Assembly (NCBI GenBank): GCA_048263775.1
Contig: JBLXDU010000001.1
Coordinates: forward strand, 558,001 to 622,000
From: UBA1479 sp048263775
GTDB lineage: Bacteria > Pseudomonadota > Alphaproteobacteria > Rhodospirillales > Casp-alpha2
Reading direction: 5' to 3'
Length of the DNA: 64,000 bases
Part shown: positions 24,988 to 33,224 of the stretch, piece by piece
Layout of the letters: the number at the start of each line of letters is the position of its first letter
How positions within the stretch are numbered: position 1 is the stretch's first letter
Notes under the pieces: model-generated
The model's database searches: none
What the model was told of the DNA's origin: nothing
The model's input: only the letters and a program-made list of their open reading frames with translations
Program-made: the position numbers and the translations under genes

Positions 24988-26520
24988 ATGACCGCCTTCG
25001 CCTTTACCGCCGCCGTGTTTCTGACTGCCGCCGGGGCCCTGGTCCTGGAGATCGTCGCCGCGCGCCTGATCGCCCCCTATGTGGGGATGTCGCTATACAC
25101 TTGGACCGCGATCATCGCCATCGTTCTGGCCGGTCTTTCAATCGGGCATTGGTTGGGCGGACGTCTGGCCGGGCCTGCCATCGGTCATGCCGAAGGTGTG
25201 CGCCGCACGGCCCTTTCCCTGGCCGCCGCCGCCGTCGCCACCTTGGCGTCACTGCCGCTGCTGCGCCTCGTCTCCGGGCCGCTGTTGTCGGGCGGGTTGG
25301 ACGCGGTCACGGCGGTGGTGGTGCTGACGGCAGTCCTGTTTCTGCTGCCGTCCCTGTTCGTTGGTATTGTCTCGCCCCTGGTCACCAAGCTGGCCATCGA
25401 TGCGGAACCGGATCAGGCCGGGCGGGTGCTGGGCCGTATGTTCGCCGCCGGTGCCGGCGGCAGTATCTTCGGCACCCTGGCTGCCGGCTATCTGTTTATT
25501 TCCTGGGTCGGGGCGACGGGGACGGTGATCGCCGTCGCCGTGCTGTATGCCGCCCTGGCCATCGGCTTCGCCCTTTGGTCGCGGCGCTGGGCGACGGTCT
25601 TGGCGCTGCTTGTCCTGCCGGGGGCCGGACTTACGGTTTGGGGCAACACGTTGGCGGCCTATCGCTCGCCCTGTCAGGTGGAAAGCGATTATTTCTGCAT
25701 CCGCTTCGACGACTTCTCCACGATGAGCGGCCGGCCCAGCCGCTTGATGGTGCTCGACCACTTGGTTCATTCCATCAACGACCGCGACGACCCGGCGCTG
25801 TTGTACAGCCCCTATGTCCATTTCGTGGACGAGATCGCGGACCTGCGCCTGGCCGGGCACCGCGCGACACGAGCCTATTTCATCGGCGGCGGTGGCTATA
25901 CCCTGCCGCGCGCCTGGGCGCGCCTGCACCCGGACATGAAGATGACGGTGGCCGAATTGGACCCGGCGGTGACACAGGCGGCTGCGGATCAAATGTGGCT
26001 CAACCCGACCGATCCCAACCTGCACATTCTGCATCAGGACGCGCGCCAGGCGCTCAACCGGCTGGACCCGGCGGAACGTTTTGACGTGGTGTTCGGCGAC
26101 GCCTTTCATGATATCGCCGTGCCGGCCCATCTGGTGACACGGGAATTCCACGGCGAATTGGCGGCACGCCTGAGCGAAGGCGGGTTCTATGCGGTCAACG
26201 TGGTCGATTTGGGCAGCGATCCGCGCTTTCTGTTCGCCCTGGTCAAGACACTGCGCTTGGACTTTCCCGCCGTCGAGGTATGGAAGACCCTGGATGAGAT
26301 AGATGAGACAGGACGGGTGACCTTCATCGTTCTGGCCTCGGCGCGGCCGACCCCGGAAACGCGGATCGCCTCCCTGCGCGGTCTGGCGCGGGCCTGGGCG
26401 CGTTGGCCTGAAAACGACCTGGACCGCCGGCTTGCGGCGGTCGACCCGCCCGTGCTGACCGACGACCACGCGCCGGTTGAACGGTTGTTGTCACGGCTGT
26501 TGCGCGCGCCCGACATCTGA
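24988..26520 (+). CDS. fused MFS / spermidine-synthase-like protein
   Basis: 510 residues from the ATG at 24988. The N-terminal half (about 1-215) has seven to eight hydrophobic helices (AGALVLEIVAARLIAPYVG...YTWTAIIAIVLAGLSIGHWLGG). The C-terminal half (about 240-470) is a Rossmann aminopropyltransferase-like domain with GGGGYTLPR, VAELDPAV and FDVVFGDAFHD. The GGGDG motif of true spermidine synthases is altered, so polyamine synthesis is doubtful. Such fusions are common, and their function is generally unknown. Its location inside the sulfur locus, sharing a control region with the sulfur transporter, is unusual. Confidence 0.85.
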   Translation: MTAFAFTAAVFLTAAGALVLEIVAARLIAPYVGMSLYTWTAIIAIVLAGLSIGHWLGGRLAGPAIGHAEGVRRTALSLAAAAVATLASLPLLRLVSGPLLSGGLDAVTAVVVLTAVLFLLPSLFVGIVSPLVTKLAIDAEPDQAGRVLGRMFAAGAGGSIFGTLAAGYLFISWVGATGTVIAVAVLYAALAIGFALWSRRWATVLALLVLPGAGLTVWGNTLAAYRSPCQVESDYFCIRFDDFSTMSGRPSRLMVLDHLVHSINDRDDPALLYSPYVHFVDEIADLRLAGHRATRAYFIGGGGYTLPRAWARLHPDMKMTVAELDPAVTQAAADQMWLNPTDPNLHILHQDARQALNRLDPAERFDVVFGDAFHDIAVPAHLVTREFHGELAARLSEGGFYAVNVVDLGSDPRFLFALVKTLRLDFPAVEVWKTLDEIDETGRVTFIVLASARPTPETRIASLRGLARAWARWPENDLDRRLAAVDPPVLTDDHAPVERLLSRLLRAPDI

Positions 26521-26536
26521 CCTTCCCAAGGAACCT

Positions 26537-26570
26537 AAAAAAGGGGGCCGCAGTTTTTTCTGCGGCCCCC
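26537..26570 (-). terminator. intrinsic terminator of the DsrE-like gene
   Basis: An 11-base-pair stem (GGGGGCCGCAG / CTGCGGCCCCC) with a six-T loop. Read on the minus strand it is followed by six T (the A run at 26537-26542). It lies 44 bases after the stop of the minus-strand DsrE-like gene. There is no T run on the plus side, so it does not serve the upstream plus-strand gene well. Confidence 0.9.
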
Positions 26571-26613
26571 GCTCAGGTCTTGGGGGAGGGAGAGTCTTCA
26601 GGAACGATGCCGG

Positions 26614-27075
26614 TTACGGCTTGATATAGGTGTAGCCCATCTGCTGCAGATGGGAGAGTTCGGCCACGCCCGACGGTACGATGTCTTCCGGGAAGACTTC
26701 GAGAAGGTCGGTCTCGTAGTTGATCTTACGGCCTTTCAGCGTGTTGTTGCAGACGTTGAATTTGACGTTCTGCGATTTCAGACTGACGACCTGACCCTTC
26801 AGCTTGTCGTTGGACTTGGCGTTTTTCAGCACGCCCAAACCGTTGCCGTGCAGGACGACCTTGATGTCCATGTTTTCCGCGCCGACGGCGTTGATATGGT
26901 TCTGAATGTTACGCAGGGCGCCGCGGTATTTCTTGTCTGCTTCGCCGCCTTCATAGTTGATGTGATAGACGACCTTCTGCTTGCCGTAAGGGTCGGCGGC
27001 TTCAACCTTGGTGAACCCGACGAGAACGACCCCAAAGACGGCGAGCGCCGTCAACATGCTGGTGAGTACCTTCAT
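26614..27075 (-). CDS. periplasmic DsrE-family protein
   Basis: 153 residues. MKVLTSMLTALAVFGVVLVGFTKVEA is a clear Sec signal peptide. The mature part has the DsrE/DsrF-like fold pattern: KVVYHINYEGG, ALRNIQNHINAVG, IKVVLHGNGLGVL, and FNVCNNTLKG with one Cys. The final GVAELSHLQQMGYTYIKP is typical of secreted DsrE-family proteins in sulfur-oxidation loci. It may bind or relay sulfur in the periplasm; no activity is established. ATG 27075 is chosen for a GGAGG five bases upstream rather than the ATG at 27087. It is monocistronic, with its own terminator. Confidence 0.85.
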   Translation of the reverse strand: MKVLTSMLTALAVFGVVLVGFTKVEAADPYGKQKVVYHINYEGGEADKKYRGALRNIQNHINAVGAENMDIKVVLHGNGLGVLKNAKSNDKLKGQVVSLKSQNVKFNVCNNTLKGRKINYETDLLEVFPEDIVPSGVAELSHLQQMGYTYIKP

Positions 27076-27148
27076 TATTTCCTCCATGTTTTTGTAGTTT
27101 AAGGCGCAACCCTATTCTGGGCATCGACAATGATAGGATTCCACACCT

Positions 27149-27182
27149 TTCAAACATATTCAATAAATCTTATGTGTTTGAA
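27149..27182. promoter_or_regulatory. candidate SoxR-type operator, site 2
   Basis: An inverted repeat with arms TTCAAACATAT and ATGTGTTTGAA (one mismatch in 11) around a 12-base centre TTCAATAAATCT, in AT-rich DNA. It lies 74 bases upstream of the DsrE-like gene on the minus strand, just after the SoxF stop. The core CATATTCA...ATGTG is shared with sites 1, 3 and 5. Confidence 0.6.
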
Positions 27183-27193
27183 CGCGTGCTGCG

Positions 27194-28462
27194 TCAGCCC
27201 CAAACGCGACCCATGATGCCGCGCAGCCAAAGCTCCGCCTTATCGGCGCCGGCTTGCAGGTCCTCGGCCGAGGCGCCCGCGGGCGTGCGCTGCATGGTCT
27301 CTTCGTCGACGACGACATGCCCGTTTACCAGGTGGAAATCGGTGCTGGCCTCGAACCCGTGGCCGGGGGCGGCCAGGGAATAACAGCCCGCATGCCACTG
27401 GGGGGCGGCCATGTCGGCCTGGGTCAGGTCGCGAACGATCGCCTGGGCGCAGGTTTCCGCGACACTGACGGCCGCAGCGGCAGCCTTTGGCAAGGGGGGG
27501 GCGAAGGCGGCATCGCCGATGACATGGACATGGGGAACACGGGTTGAGGCGAAGGTCGCCGGATCGACCGGGCACCAACCCGTTTCATCGGCGGCACCGG
27601 CGGCCAACGCGATGTCGCCGGCACGTTGACGGGGGATGAAGTTGACCACATCGGCGGATACATCGTCGAAGTCCGTGGCCACGGTGCGCGTTTCCGGATC
27701 TATGGCGCGGACGATGCCGTCGCTTTCAGCCAGCCGGTAGTCGATCATGCCGGGATAAAGCGCCGCCCAAGCTTCCTCGAACAGAGGCTGAAGGGAGAAC
27801 TTGGATTTGGCGTCGAATACAATGATCTTGGATTTCGGTTTGGCGGTCTTGAAGTAATGGGCGACCAGACTGACCCGTTCGCCGACCGCTGGTGGACAGC
27901 GCAACGGCCCGACAGGGGCAACCAGGGCGAACACACCGCCGTCGGGCATGGCCTCAAGCTGGCGGCGCAATAGGACCGTCTGCTCCCCCGCCTGCCAGGC
28001 ATGAGGAATCCGGTCCGCCGTGGCGGCGGAAACGCCCTCGACCTCGTCCCAAAAAAATCCGATGCCGGGCGACAGCACCAGTTTGTCGTACGGCAGAACC
28101 GATCCGTCGGCGAGGCGCAGGGTCCGCGCGTCCGTATCCACGGCTTCGGCCCGGCCGGTGATGATTGTCACGCCGTCCTTGGCCAGGGCATCATACCCGA
28201 CTGTCTGGTCCTCAATACGGCCGAACCCGCCGATCACGGTGTTGCTGCCCGGACAGCAGACAAAGGACGTATCCCGCGTGATCAGGGTGACATCGATCCC
28301 TGGCGCCAATCGCTTGATCGTGCGGGCGACGGCACTGCCGCCGAACCCGCCGCCGACGACCACGACGCGCCCGCCCTTGGCCCGCGCAATCCCGGGCAGG
28401 GCCAGCGTTGGGGCGGTGGCGATCAGGCCGAGGACGGTGCGCCGGGTCCAGCCGGAAGTCAT
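27194..28462 (-). CDS. soxF: sulfide dehydrogenase flavoprotein SoxF / FccB
   Basis: 422-residue periplasmic FAD enzyme. A Tat signal (TRRTVLGLIATAPTLALPGIARA) precedes the dinucleotide fold (VVVVGGGFGGSAVA). Cysteines specific to flavocytochrome c sulfide dehydrogenase are present: Cys in CCPGSNTVIGG for covalent FAD, Cys in GPLRCPPAV, and Cys in GWCPVD, the last two forming the redox disulfide. It oxidises sulfide or reactivates SoxYZ. The usual cytochrome partner SoxE/FccA is not in the window. ATG 28462 is chosen because AAGGA precedes it; GTG 28486 is possible. Transcribed divergently from soxS. Confidence 0.93.
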   Translation of the reverse strand: MTSGWTRRTVLGLIATAPTLALPGIARAKGGRVVVVGGGFGGSAVARTIKRLAPGIDVTLITRDTSFVCCPGSNTVIGGFGRIEDQTVGYDALAKDGVTIITGRAEAVDTDARTLRLADGSVLPYDKLVLSPGIGFFWDEVEGVSAATADRIPHAWQAGEQTVLLRRQLEAMPDGGVFALVAPVGPLRCPPAVGERVSLVAHYFKTAKPKSKIIVFDAKSKFSLQPLFEEAWAALYPGMIDYRLAESDGIVRAIDPETRTVATDFDDVSADVVNFIPRQRAGDIALAAGAADETGWCPVDPATFASTRVPHVHVIGDAAFAPPLPKAAAAAVSVAETCAQAIVRDLTQADMAAPQWHAGCYSLAAPGHGFEASTDFHLVNGHVVVDEETMQRTPAGASAEDLQAGADKAELWLRGIMGRVWG

Positions 28463-28531
28463 GGAGGATGTCCTTTCAATACTCACCTCGGCTTGACGCC
28501 GGGCCCTGCATCATGGCTCTAATCCCGGCCC

Positions 28532-28948
28532 ATGAAAAGCACCTCACCCGAAGGCGCGCGCGCCCCGACCGTCATATCCATCGCCTTGGGCGTCCTGGTG
28601 ACGTTTCTGTTGGCGGGGCTGTTTGCGGGCTCGAAGGCCGCGGCGGCGGCGGAACTGGTGTTGTTCGAAAGCGACACCTGCGAGTGGTGCGAACGCTTCC
28701 ACAAAGAGATCGGGCCCGCCTATCCGAACACGGCCGAGTCCAAATGCGCGCCGCTGCGCCGCATCGACATCGACGACCCACGGCCGGACGATCTTGCCCA
28801 TATCAAGGGTATCGTTTTCACGCCGACCTTCGTCCTGATCGAGGACGGCCAAGAGGTCAGCCGCCTGACGGGGTATCCGGGCGAGGATTTCTTCTGGAGC
28901 CTGCTTGATCGCGATCTGAAAAAGTTGCACCAGCCCTGTTCGGACTGA
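28532..28948 (+). CDS. soxS: periplasmic thioredoxin-like protein SoxS
   Basis: 138 residues. A membrane anchor or signal (about 14-38) precedes a thioredoxin fold with the active site CEWC, followed by EIGPAYPNTAES and APLRRIDI, which identify SoxS rather than a general thioredoxin. The cis-Pro segment is VFTPTFVLIEDG. SoxS reduces oxidised SoxYZ in the periplasm and so reactivates the Sox carrier. It is the first plus-strand gene of the sox block and is separated from soxX by 228 bases with a candidate operator. Confidence 0.9.
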   Translation: MKSTSPEGARAPTVISIALGVLVTFLLAGLFAGSKAAAAAELVLFESDTCEWCERFHKEIGPAYPNTAESKCAPLRRIDIDDPRPDDLAHIKGIVFTPTFVLIEDGQEVSRLTGYPGEDFFWSLLDRDLKKLHQPCSD

Positions 28949-29051
28949 GGGTTGGGTTTGAAACCGCGGATTTCCGCCGTCGGCAAGGTGAGGCGTGACC
29001 GTCGGCCCATTTTTGGTATTTATAGGGTTCCGGCGGCATTCAAACTTGATA

Positions 29052-29073
29052 CATATATTTTTTTATGAATATG
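29052..29073. promoter_or_regulatory. candidate SoxR-type operator, site 3 (soxXYZA promoter)
   Basis: An imperfect AT-rich palindrome. On the minus strand it reads CATATTCA, seven A, TATATG, which is nearly the same word as sites 1 and 5. It lies 104 bases before the soxX start, where a promoter of soxX-soxY-soxZ-soxA would be expected. The rest of the 228-base gap (28949-29176) shows nothing else that I recognise. Confidence 0.55.
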
Positions 29074-29176
29074 ATTGCCGATGGAAGAAGGCGGAAACGC
29101 CCATAGAAAGCTAACAGCCGTGATCGGGGCGGCGCAGAACCGCCCCCTGAACCGGTGACAACGTTGGGGAACAGGT

Positions 29177-29650
29177 ATGTCCAAGAAATATACGACACCA
29201 TTCGTGGCGGCGGTGGTCGGTGGCGCGGTTCTGTCACTGGCGGCGGTCTGTGCCCAGCCGGTATCTGCGGGCACGGTCGAAGTTGCGGCCATGACCGAAA
29301 TGAAAGACCCGCTGACCAAACAAACCGGCGACGCGGCCAAAGGCAAGGGGGTCTTCGCCAACCGCAAGCTCGGCAACTGTTTGGCCTGTCACAAGCTCGA
29401 AGCCATGAAGGAACAGTCGTTCCACGGCGAAGTCGGCCCGCCGCTTGACGGCGTTGCCTCACGCTATTCCGTGGCTGAACTGCGTTTGCGCGTGGTCGAT
29501 CCCAAGGCCTTGAACCCGGACACCATCATGCCGTCCTTCTACAAGTCGGAAGGGCTTCACCGGGTGCTCAAGAAATTCGCCGGCAAGCCGATCCTGGACG
29601 CACAGCAGGTCGAAGACCTGCTTGCCTATCTGGCGACCTTGAAGGAATAG
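29177..29650 (+). CDS. soxX: sulfur-oxidising protein SoxX (monoheme cytochrome c)
   Basis: 157 residues. A Sec signal peptide (about 1-31) precedes a class I cytochrome c with one heme site Cys68-x-x-Cys71-His72 (CLACH) and the distal ligand Met118 in DTIMPSFY. SoxX pairs with SoxA in the periplasm to attach thiosulfate oxidatively to SoxY. The order soxX-soxY-soxZ-soxA with short gaps (57, 21 and 48 bases) is the classic one. Confidence 0.96.
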   Translation: MSKKYTTPFVAAVVGGAVLSLAAVCAQPVSAGTVEVAAMTEMKDPLTKQTGDAAKGKGVFANRKLGNCLACHKLEAMKEQSFHGEVGPPLDGVASRYSVAELRLRVVDPKALNPDTIMPSFYKSEGLHRVLKKFAGKPILDAQQVEDLLAYLATLKE

Positions 29651-29707
29651 GCCGCCTTGGCGGACGGCGCCGATATCTAGGTATTCTGTAACAAGGACTG
29701 AAGAGAA

Positions 29708-30178
29708 ATGACTGAAACTCAACTCACCCTCTCGCGGCGTCAGGCTCTCAAGGGCGTGTCCGCCTTTGCGCTGACCCTGGTGGCTGCGGGGCTTCTGGCG
29801 CCGGGTGCGCATGCTGACGCAGCGGCGGTCGACGCCGCCATCAAGAAACTGGTCAAGGGCACGCCGGAGGACGGCAAGATCAAGCTCGATCTGCCGCAGA
29901 TCGCCGAGAACGGCAACACCGTTCCCGTCGCCTTCGAGGTCGAAAGCCCGATGTCCAAGGACGACTACGTGAAAACCGTTCATCTGTTTGCCGAAGGCAA
30001 TCCGTCTCCGGAAGTCGCCAGTTTCCACTTCACGCCGCAGTCCGGCATGGCACGGGCATCCACCCGCATGCGCATGGCGGGCACGCAGAACGTGGTCGTC
30101 GTCGCGGAAATGAGCAACGGCAAGGTCTATATGGCCAAGCAGCAGGTCAAGGTCACCATCGGCGGCTGCGGCGGCTGA
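29708..30178 (+). CDS. soxY: sulfur carrier subunit SoxY
   Basis: 156 residues. A Tat signal (SRRQALKGVSAFALTLVAAG) is followed by an immunoglobulin-like domain. The C-terminal swinging arm ends GGCGG, with the sulfur-carrying Cys154. All Sox reactions occur on this Cys with SoxZ as partner. A ribosome site (AAGGAC...GAAGAG) precedes the ATG. Confidence 0.97.
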   Translation: MTETQLTLSRRQALKGVSAFALTLVAAGLLAPGAHADAAAVDAAIKKLVKGTPEDGKIKLDLPQIAENGNTVPVAFEVESPMSKDDYVKTVHLFAEGNPSPEVASFHFTPQSGMARASTRMRMAGTQNVVVVAEMSNGKVYMAKQQVKVTIGGCGG

Positions 30179-30199
30179 TCAGAGCATCGGAGAAAGAAA

Positions 30200-30526
30200 A
30201 TGTCAGACGTTAAACCGCGCGTGCGAATCCCGAAATCGGCCAAAAAGGGCGAGGTCGTGGAGATCAAGTCTCTGATCGAGCACAAGATGGAAACCGGCCA
30301 GCGCAAGGGCAAGGACGGCAATAAGATTCCGCGCAAGATCATCAACCGCTTCGAATGCAAGTTCAACGGCGCGACGGTGTTCGCCTCGGACTGGCATCCG
30401 GCGGTTTCGGCCAACCCCTACCTGGCGTTCCATTTCCGCGCCGAGGAAAGCGGTGAGTTCGAATTCAAGTGGATTGAAGACGGCGGCGCCGAATACACGA
30501 AGAAGGCAAAGATCACGGTCTCCTGA
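30200..30526 (+). CDS. soxZ: sulfur carrier partner SoxZ
   Basis: 108 residues, no signal peptide; it is exported with SoxY as a complex through Tat. Family sequence includes KGEVVEIKSLIEHKMETGQRKG, and the C-terminal beta-strands FEFKWIEDGGAEYTKKAKI. It lies 21 bases after soxY with GGAGAAAG before the ATG. Confidence 0.97.
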   Translation: MSDVKPRVRIPKSAKKGEVVEIKSLIEHKMETGQRKGKDGNKIPRKIINRFECKFNGATVFASDWHPAVSANPYLAFHFRAEESGEFEFKWIEDGGAEYTKKAKITVS

Positions 30527-30574
30527 CGCATCAATAACAATAATGTCAGGAGCGCGGAGAAAGGGATCCGAGTA

Positions 30575-31387
30575 ATGGGAATCAATCTAAGCAGATACGC
30601 GCTCTTCGGTCTGGCTCTTGCCTTGACCGCCGGCGTGGCGGCGAATGCCGTTGCCGACGAGAAAAAGAACTGGGGGGCCTATCAGGTCGAGGACCGGCGG
30701 TCCGGCTATACCTACGCGGCGCCGGAAACGCGCGCCATGCAGGACGACAACTTCCAGAACCCCGGTATGCTCTGGGCCGAAATCGGCGAGGAGCTGTGGA
30801 ACAAGGTGGACGGCGAGGCGGGCAAGTCCTGCGCGTCCTGCCACAAGGGCCCGGACAGCATGAAGGGTGTTGCCGTCAGCTATCCGAAATACGTGGCAGA
30901 GAAGAAGAATCTGGAAAACCTGGAGCAGCGCATCAACCGCTGCCGCACGGACAACATGAAGGCAAAGGAGTGGAAGTACGAATCCAAGGAACTCCTGGGC
31001 ATGACCGTGTTCGTGCGTCATCAGTCCCTGGGCATGCCGATCAACGTCAAGGTCGACGGTGAGGCCGCGCCCTACTTCGAGAAGGGCAAGGCGTTCTATA
31101 ACGAACGCCGCGGTCAGCTCGACATGGCCTGCAAGCATTGCCACGAGGATTTCCCCGGTGCGCATTTGCGGGCCAACGTCCTCAGCGAAGGGCAGGGCAA
31201 TGGTTTCCCCGTGTATCGCCTGAAATGGAACGGCGTCGGCTCACTGCACCGCCGTTTCCGCGGCTGCAACAAGCAGGTGCGCTCGTCTGCCTACGGTTAT
31301 GGCAGCGACGAGTATCTGGCGCTCGAACTTTACGTCATGTGGCGGGGCCGGGGTTTGCCGGTCGAAACGCCCGCCGTGCGTAACTGA
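30575..31387 (+). CDS. soxA: sulfur-oxidising protein SoxA (diheme cytochrome c)
   Basis: 270 residues. A Sec signal (about 1-27) precedes two c-type heme sites, Cys86/Cys89/His90 (CASCH) and Cys186/Cys189/His190 (CKHCH). Cys231 in FRGCNKQVR is the heme ligand that becomes a persulfide. It is therefore a diheme SoxA like those of Paracoccus and Rhodovulum, not the single-heme form. With SoxX it links thiosulfate to SoxY. A strong terminator follows directly. Confidence 0.96.
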   Translation: MGINLSRYALFGLALALTAGVAANAVADEKKNWGAYQVEDRRSGYTYAAPETRAMQDDNFQNPGMLWAEIGEELWNKVDGEAGKSCASCHKGPDSMKGVAVSYPKYVAEKKNLENLEQRINRCRTDNMKAKEWKYESKELLGMTVFVRHQSLGMPINVKVDGEAAPYFEKGKAFYNERRGQLDMACKHCHEDFPGAHLRANVLSEGQGNGFPVYRLKWNGVGSLHRRFRGCNKQVRSSAYGYGSDEYLALELYVMWRGRGLPVETPAVRN

Positions 31388-31403
31388 TATCACGCAGTTT
31401 CAA

Positions 31404-31447
31404 CGTCCGGAGGAACGGTGTCCCCCGATCCTCCGGACGTTTTTTTT
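31404..31447 (+). terminator. intrinsic terminator after soxA
   Basis: A perfect 11-base-pair stem (CGTCCGGAGGA / TCCTCCGGACG) with a 14-base loop followed by eight T. It separates soxXYZA from soxB, which must rely on read-through or its own promoter. No operator-like repeat is seen in the 50 bases before soxB. Confidence 0.93.
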
Positions 31448-31497
31448 CTTTAATCGATTTTCGACCCCTATCTGAACATCAGTAAGTGGAGACGAAC

Positions 31498-33186
31498 GTG
31501 TTAAGTCGGCGTGAATTCTTTCATCTGGCCGCCGCGACGGCGGCCCTGCCCGCAACGGCGCTGAACTTCCGGTCGGCCATGGCCAAGCAGAAGGTCATGC
31601 AGCAGGACCTGTTGCAGTTCGACAGCCTGGGCCAAGTTACTCTGCTGCATTTCACCGACATGCACGCGCAACTCGTCCCCATTTATTTTCGCGAGCCGAC
31701 CGTCAATCTGGGTGTCGGTGAGGTCCGTGGCTTGCCGCCGCACATCACGGGCAAGGATTTCCTACACAAGTACGGCATCGGGCCCGGCACGCCAGAAGCC
31801 TATGCCCTGACCGATCAGGACTTCACCTCGATGGCCAAGTCCTACGGCAAGGTCGGCGGTGTCGACCGCATGGCGACCCTGGTCAAGGCGATCCGCGCCG
31901 AACGCCCCGATAACACCCTGTTGCTGGACGGCGGCGATACCTGGCAGGGCTCCTATACGTCATTGAAGACCGGCGGCGCCGACATGGTCGATGTGCAGAA
32001 CGCCCTCGGCATCGATGCGATGACCGCGCATTGGGAGTTCACCTATGGCGTGGACCGGGTGAAGGAATTGCAGGACAGCCTGAATTTCCCGTTCCTGGCA
32101 TCCAACGTGCGGGATACGGAATGGCAGGAAGACGTGTTCGAGGCGATCAAGTATTTCGATAAGGGCGGGGTGAAAGTCGCCGTGATCGGCCAAGCCTTCC
32201 CCTATACGCCGATCGCCAACCCGCGCTATTTGATGCCCAATTGGTCCTTCGGCATCAACGAAGACAATATGAAAAAGCGGGTCGCTGACGCTCAGGCGGC
32301 GGGGGCGGACCTGATCGTTCTGCTGTCCCATAACGGTTTCGACGTGGACCGCAAGCTGGCGTCCCGCGTGCCCGGCATTGACGTGATCCTGACCGGTCAT
32401 ACCCACGATGCCCTGCCGGCGCCGGTGAAGGTCGGCAATACCCTGCTGATCGCCTCGGGCAGCCACGGCAAGTTCCTGTCGCGCCTGGATCTCAAGGTCG
32501 AGGGCAAGAAGGTGACGGATTACAATTTCCGTCTGATCCCCATGTTCTCCGACGTCATCGAACCGGACAAGGATATGGCGGCGTTGGTGCAGAAGATTCG
32601 CGAACCTCATATGGCGGAAATCAGCCGAGAACTGGGCCATACGGAAGACCTCCTGTACCGCCGCGGCAATTTCAACGGCACCTTCGACGACGTCATCTGT
32701 CAGGCGTTGCTGGCCGAACGGGACGCGGAAATCGCCCTGTCGCCGGGATTCCGCTGGGGGGCTTCGTTGCTGCCGGGGCAGGCGATCACGGTCGATGACG
32801 TGCATCACCACACGTCCATCACTTATCCCAACGTCTACCGCACGGAGATGACGGGCGAGTTCCTGAAGACGATCCTGGAAGATGTCGCCGACAACCTGTT
32901 CAATGCCGATCCCTATTATCAGCAGGGTGGCGACATGGTGCGCGTCGGCGGCATGTCCTACACCATCGACATCAACAAGAAGATCGGCTCGCGTATTTCC
33001 AACATGACTTCGCTGAAAACCGGCACGGCCATCGATCCGTCGAAAAAGTATGTGGTCGCCGGCTGGGCCTCGGTCAACGAAGGCACGGAAGGCCCGCCCG
33101 CCTACGATCTGGTCGCGGGCTATATCCAGAACCAGAAGGTCGTCAAGGTGCCCGACAACCAGACGGTCAAGGTCGTCGGCGCCTGA
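31498..33186 (+). CDS. soxB: SoxB, S-sulfosulfanyl-L-cysteine sulfohydrolase
   Basis: 562 residues. A Tat signal (SRREFFHLAAATAALPATA) precedes a 5'-nucleotidase/SoxB metallo-hydrolase with two-Mn ligands in LLHFTDMHAQL, LDGGDTWQGS, LLSHNGFD and LTGHTHD. It releases sulfate from the SoxY-bound sulfonate group. GTG at 31498 is chosen because GGAG sits six bases upstream; GTG 31486 is also in frame. The length is normal. Confidence 0.97.
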   Translation: MLSRREFFHLAAATAALPATALNFRSAMAKQKVMQQDLLQFDSLGQVTLLHFTDMHAQLVPIYFREPTVNLGVGEVRGLPPHITGKDFLHKYGIGPGTPEAYALTDQDFTSMAKSYGKVGGVDRMATLVKAIRAERPDNTLLLDGGDTWQGSYTSLKTGGADMVDVQNALGIDAMTAHWEFTYGVDRVKELQDSLNFPFLASNVRDTEWQEDVFEAIKYFDKGGVKVAVIGQAFPYTPIANPRYLMPNWSFGINEDNMKKRVADAQAAGADLIVLLSHNGFDVDRKLASRVPGIDVILTGHTHDALPAPVKVGNTLLIASGSHGKFLSRLDLKVEGKKVTDYNFRLIPMFSDVIEPDKDMAALVQKIREPHMAEISRELGHTEDLLYRRGNFNGTFDDVICQALLAERDAEIALSPGFRWGASLLPGQAITVDDVHHHTSITYPNVYRTEMTGEFLKTILEDVADNLFNADPYYQQGGDMVRVGGMSYTIDINKKIGSRISNMTSLKTGTAIDPSKKYVVAGWASVNEGTEGPPAYDLVAGYIQNQKVVKVPDNQTVKVVGA

Positions 33187-33224
33187 CCTGCGGACGGATC
33201 ACCAATAAGGACTGAACGACGAGC

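Noticed and set aside
27194..28462. Annotation as a plain sulfide:quinone oxidoreductase
   Set aside because: The Tat signal, the covalent-FAD Cys region and the GPLRCPP and GWCPVD cysteines fit flavocytochrome c sulfide dehydrogenase (SoxF/FccB) better.
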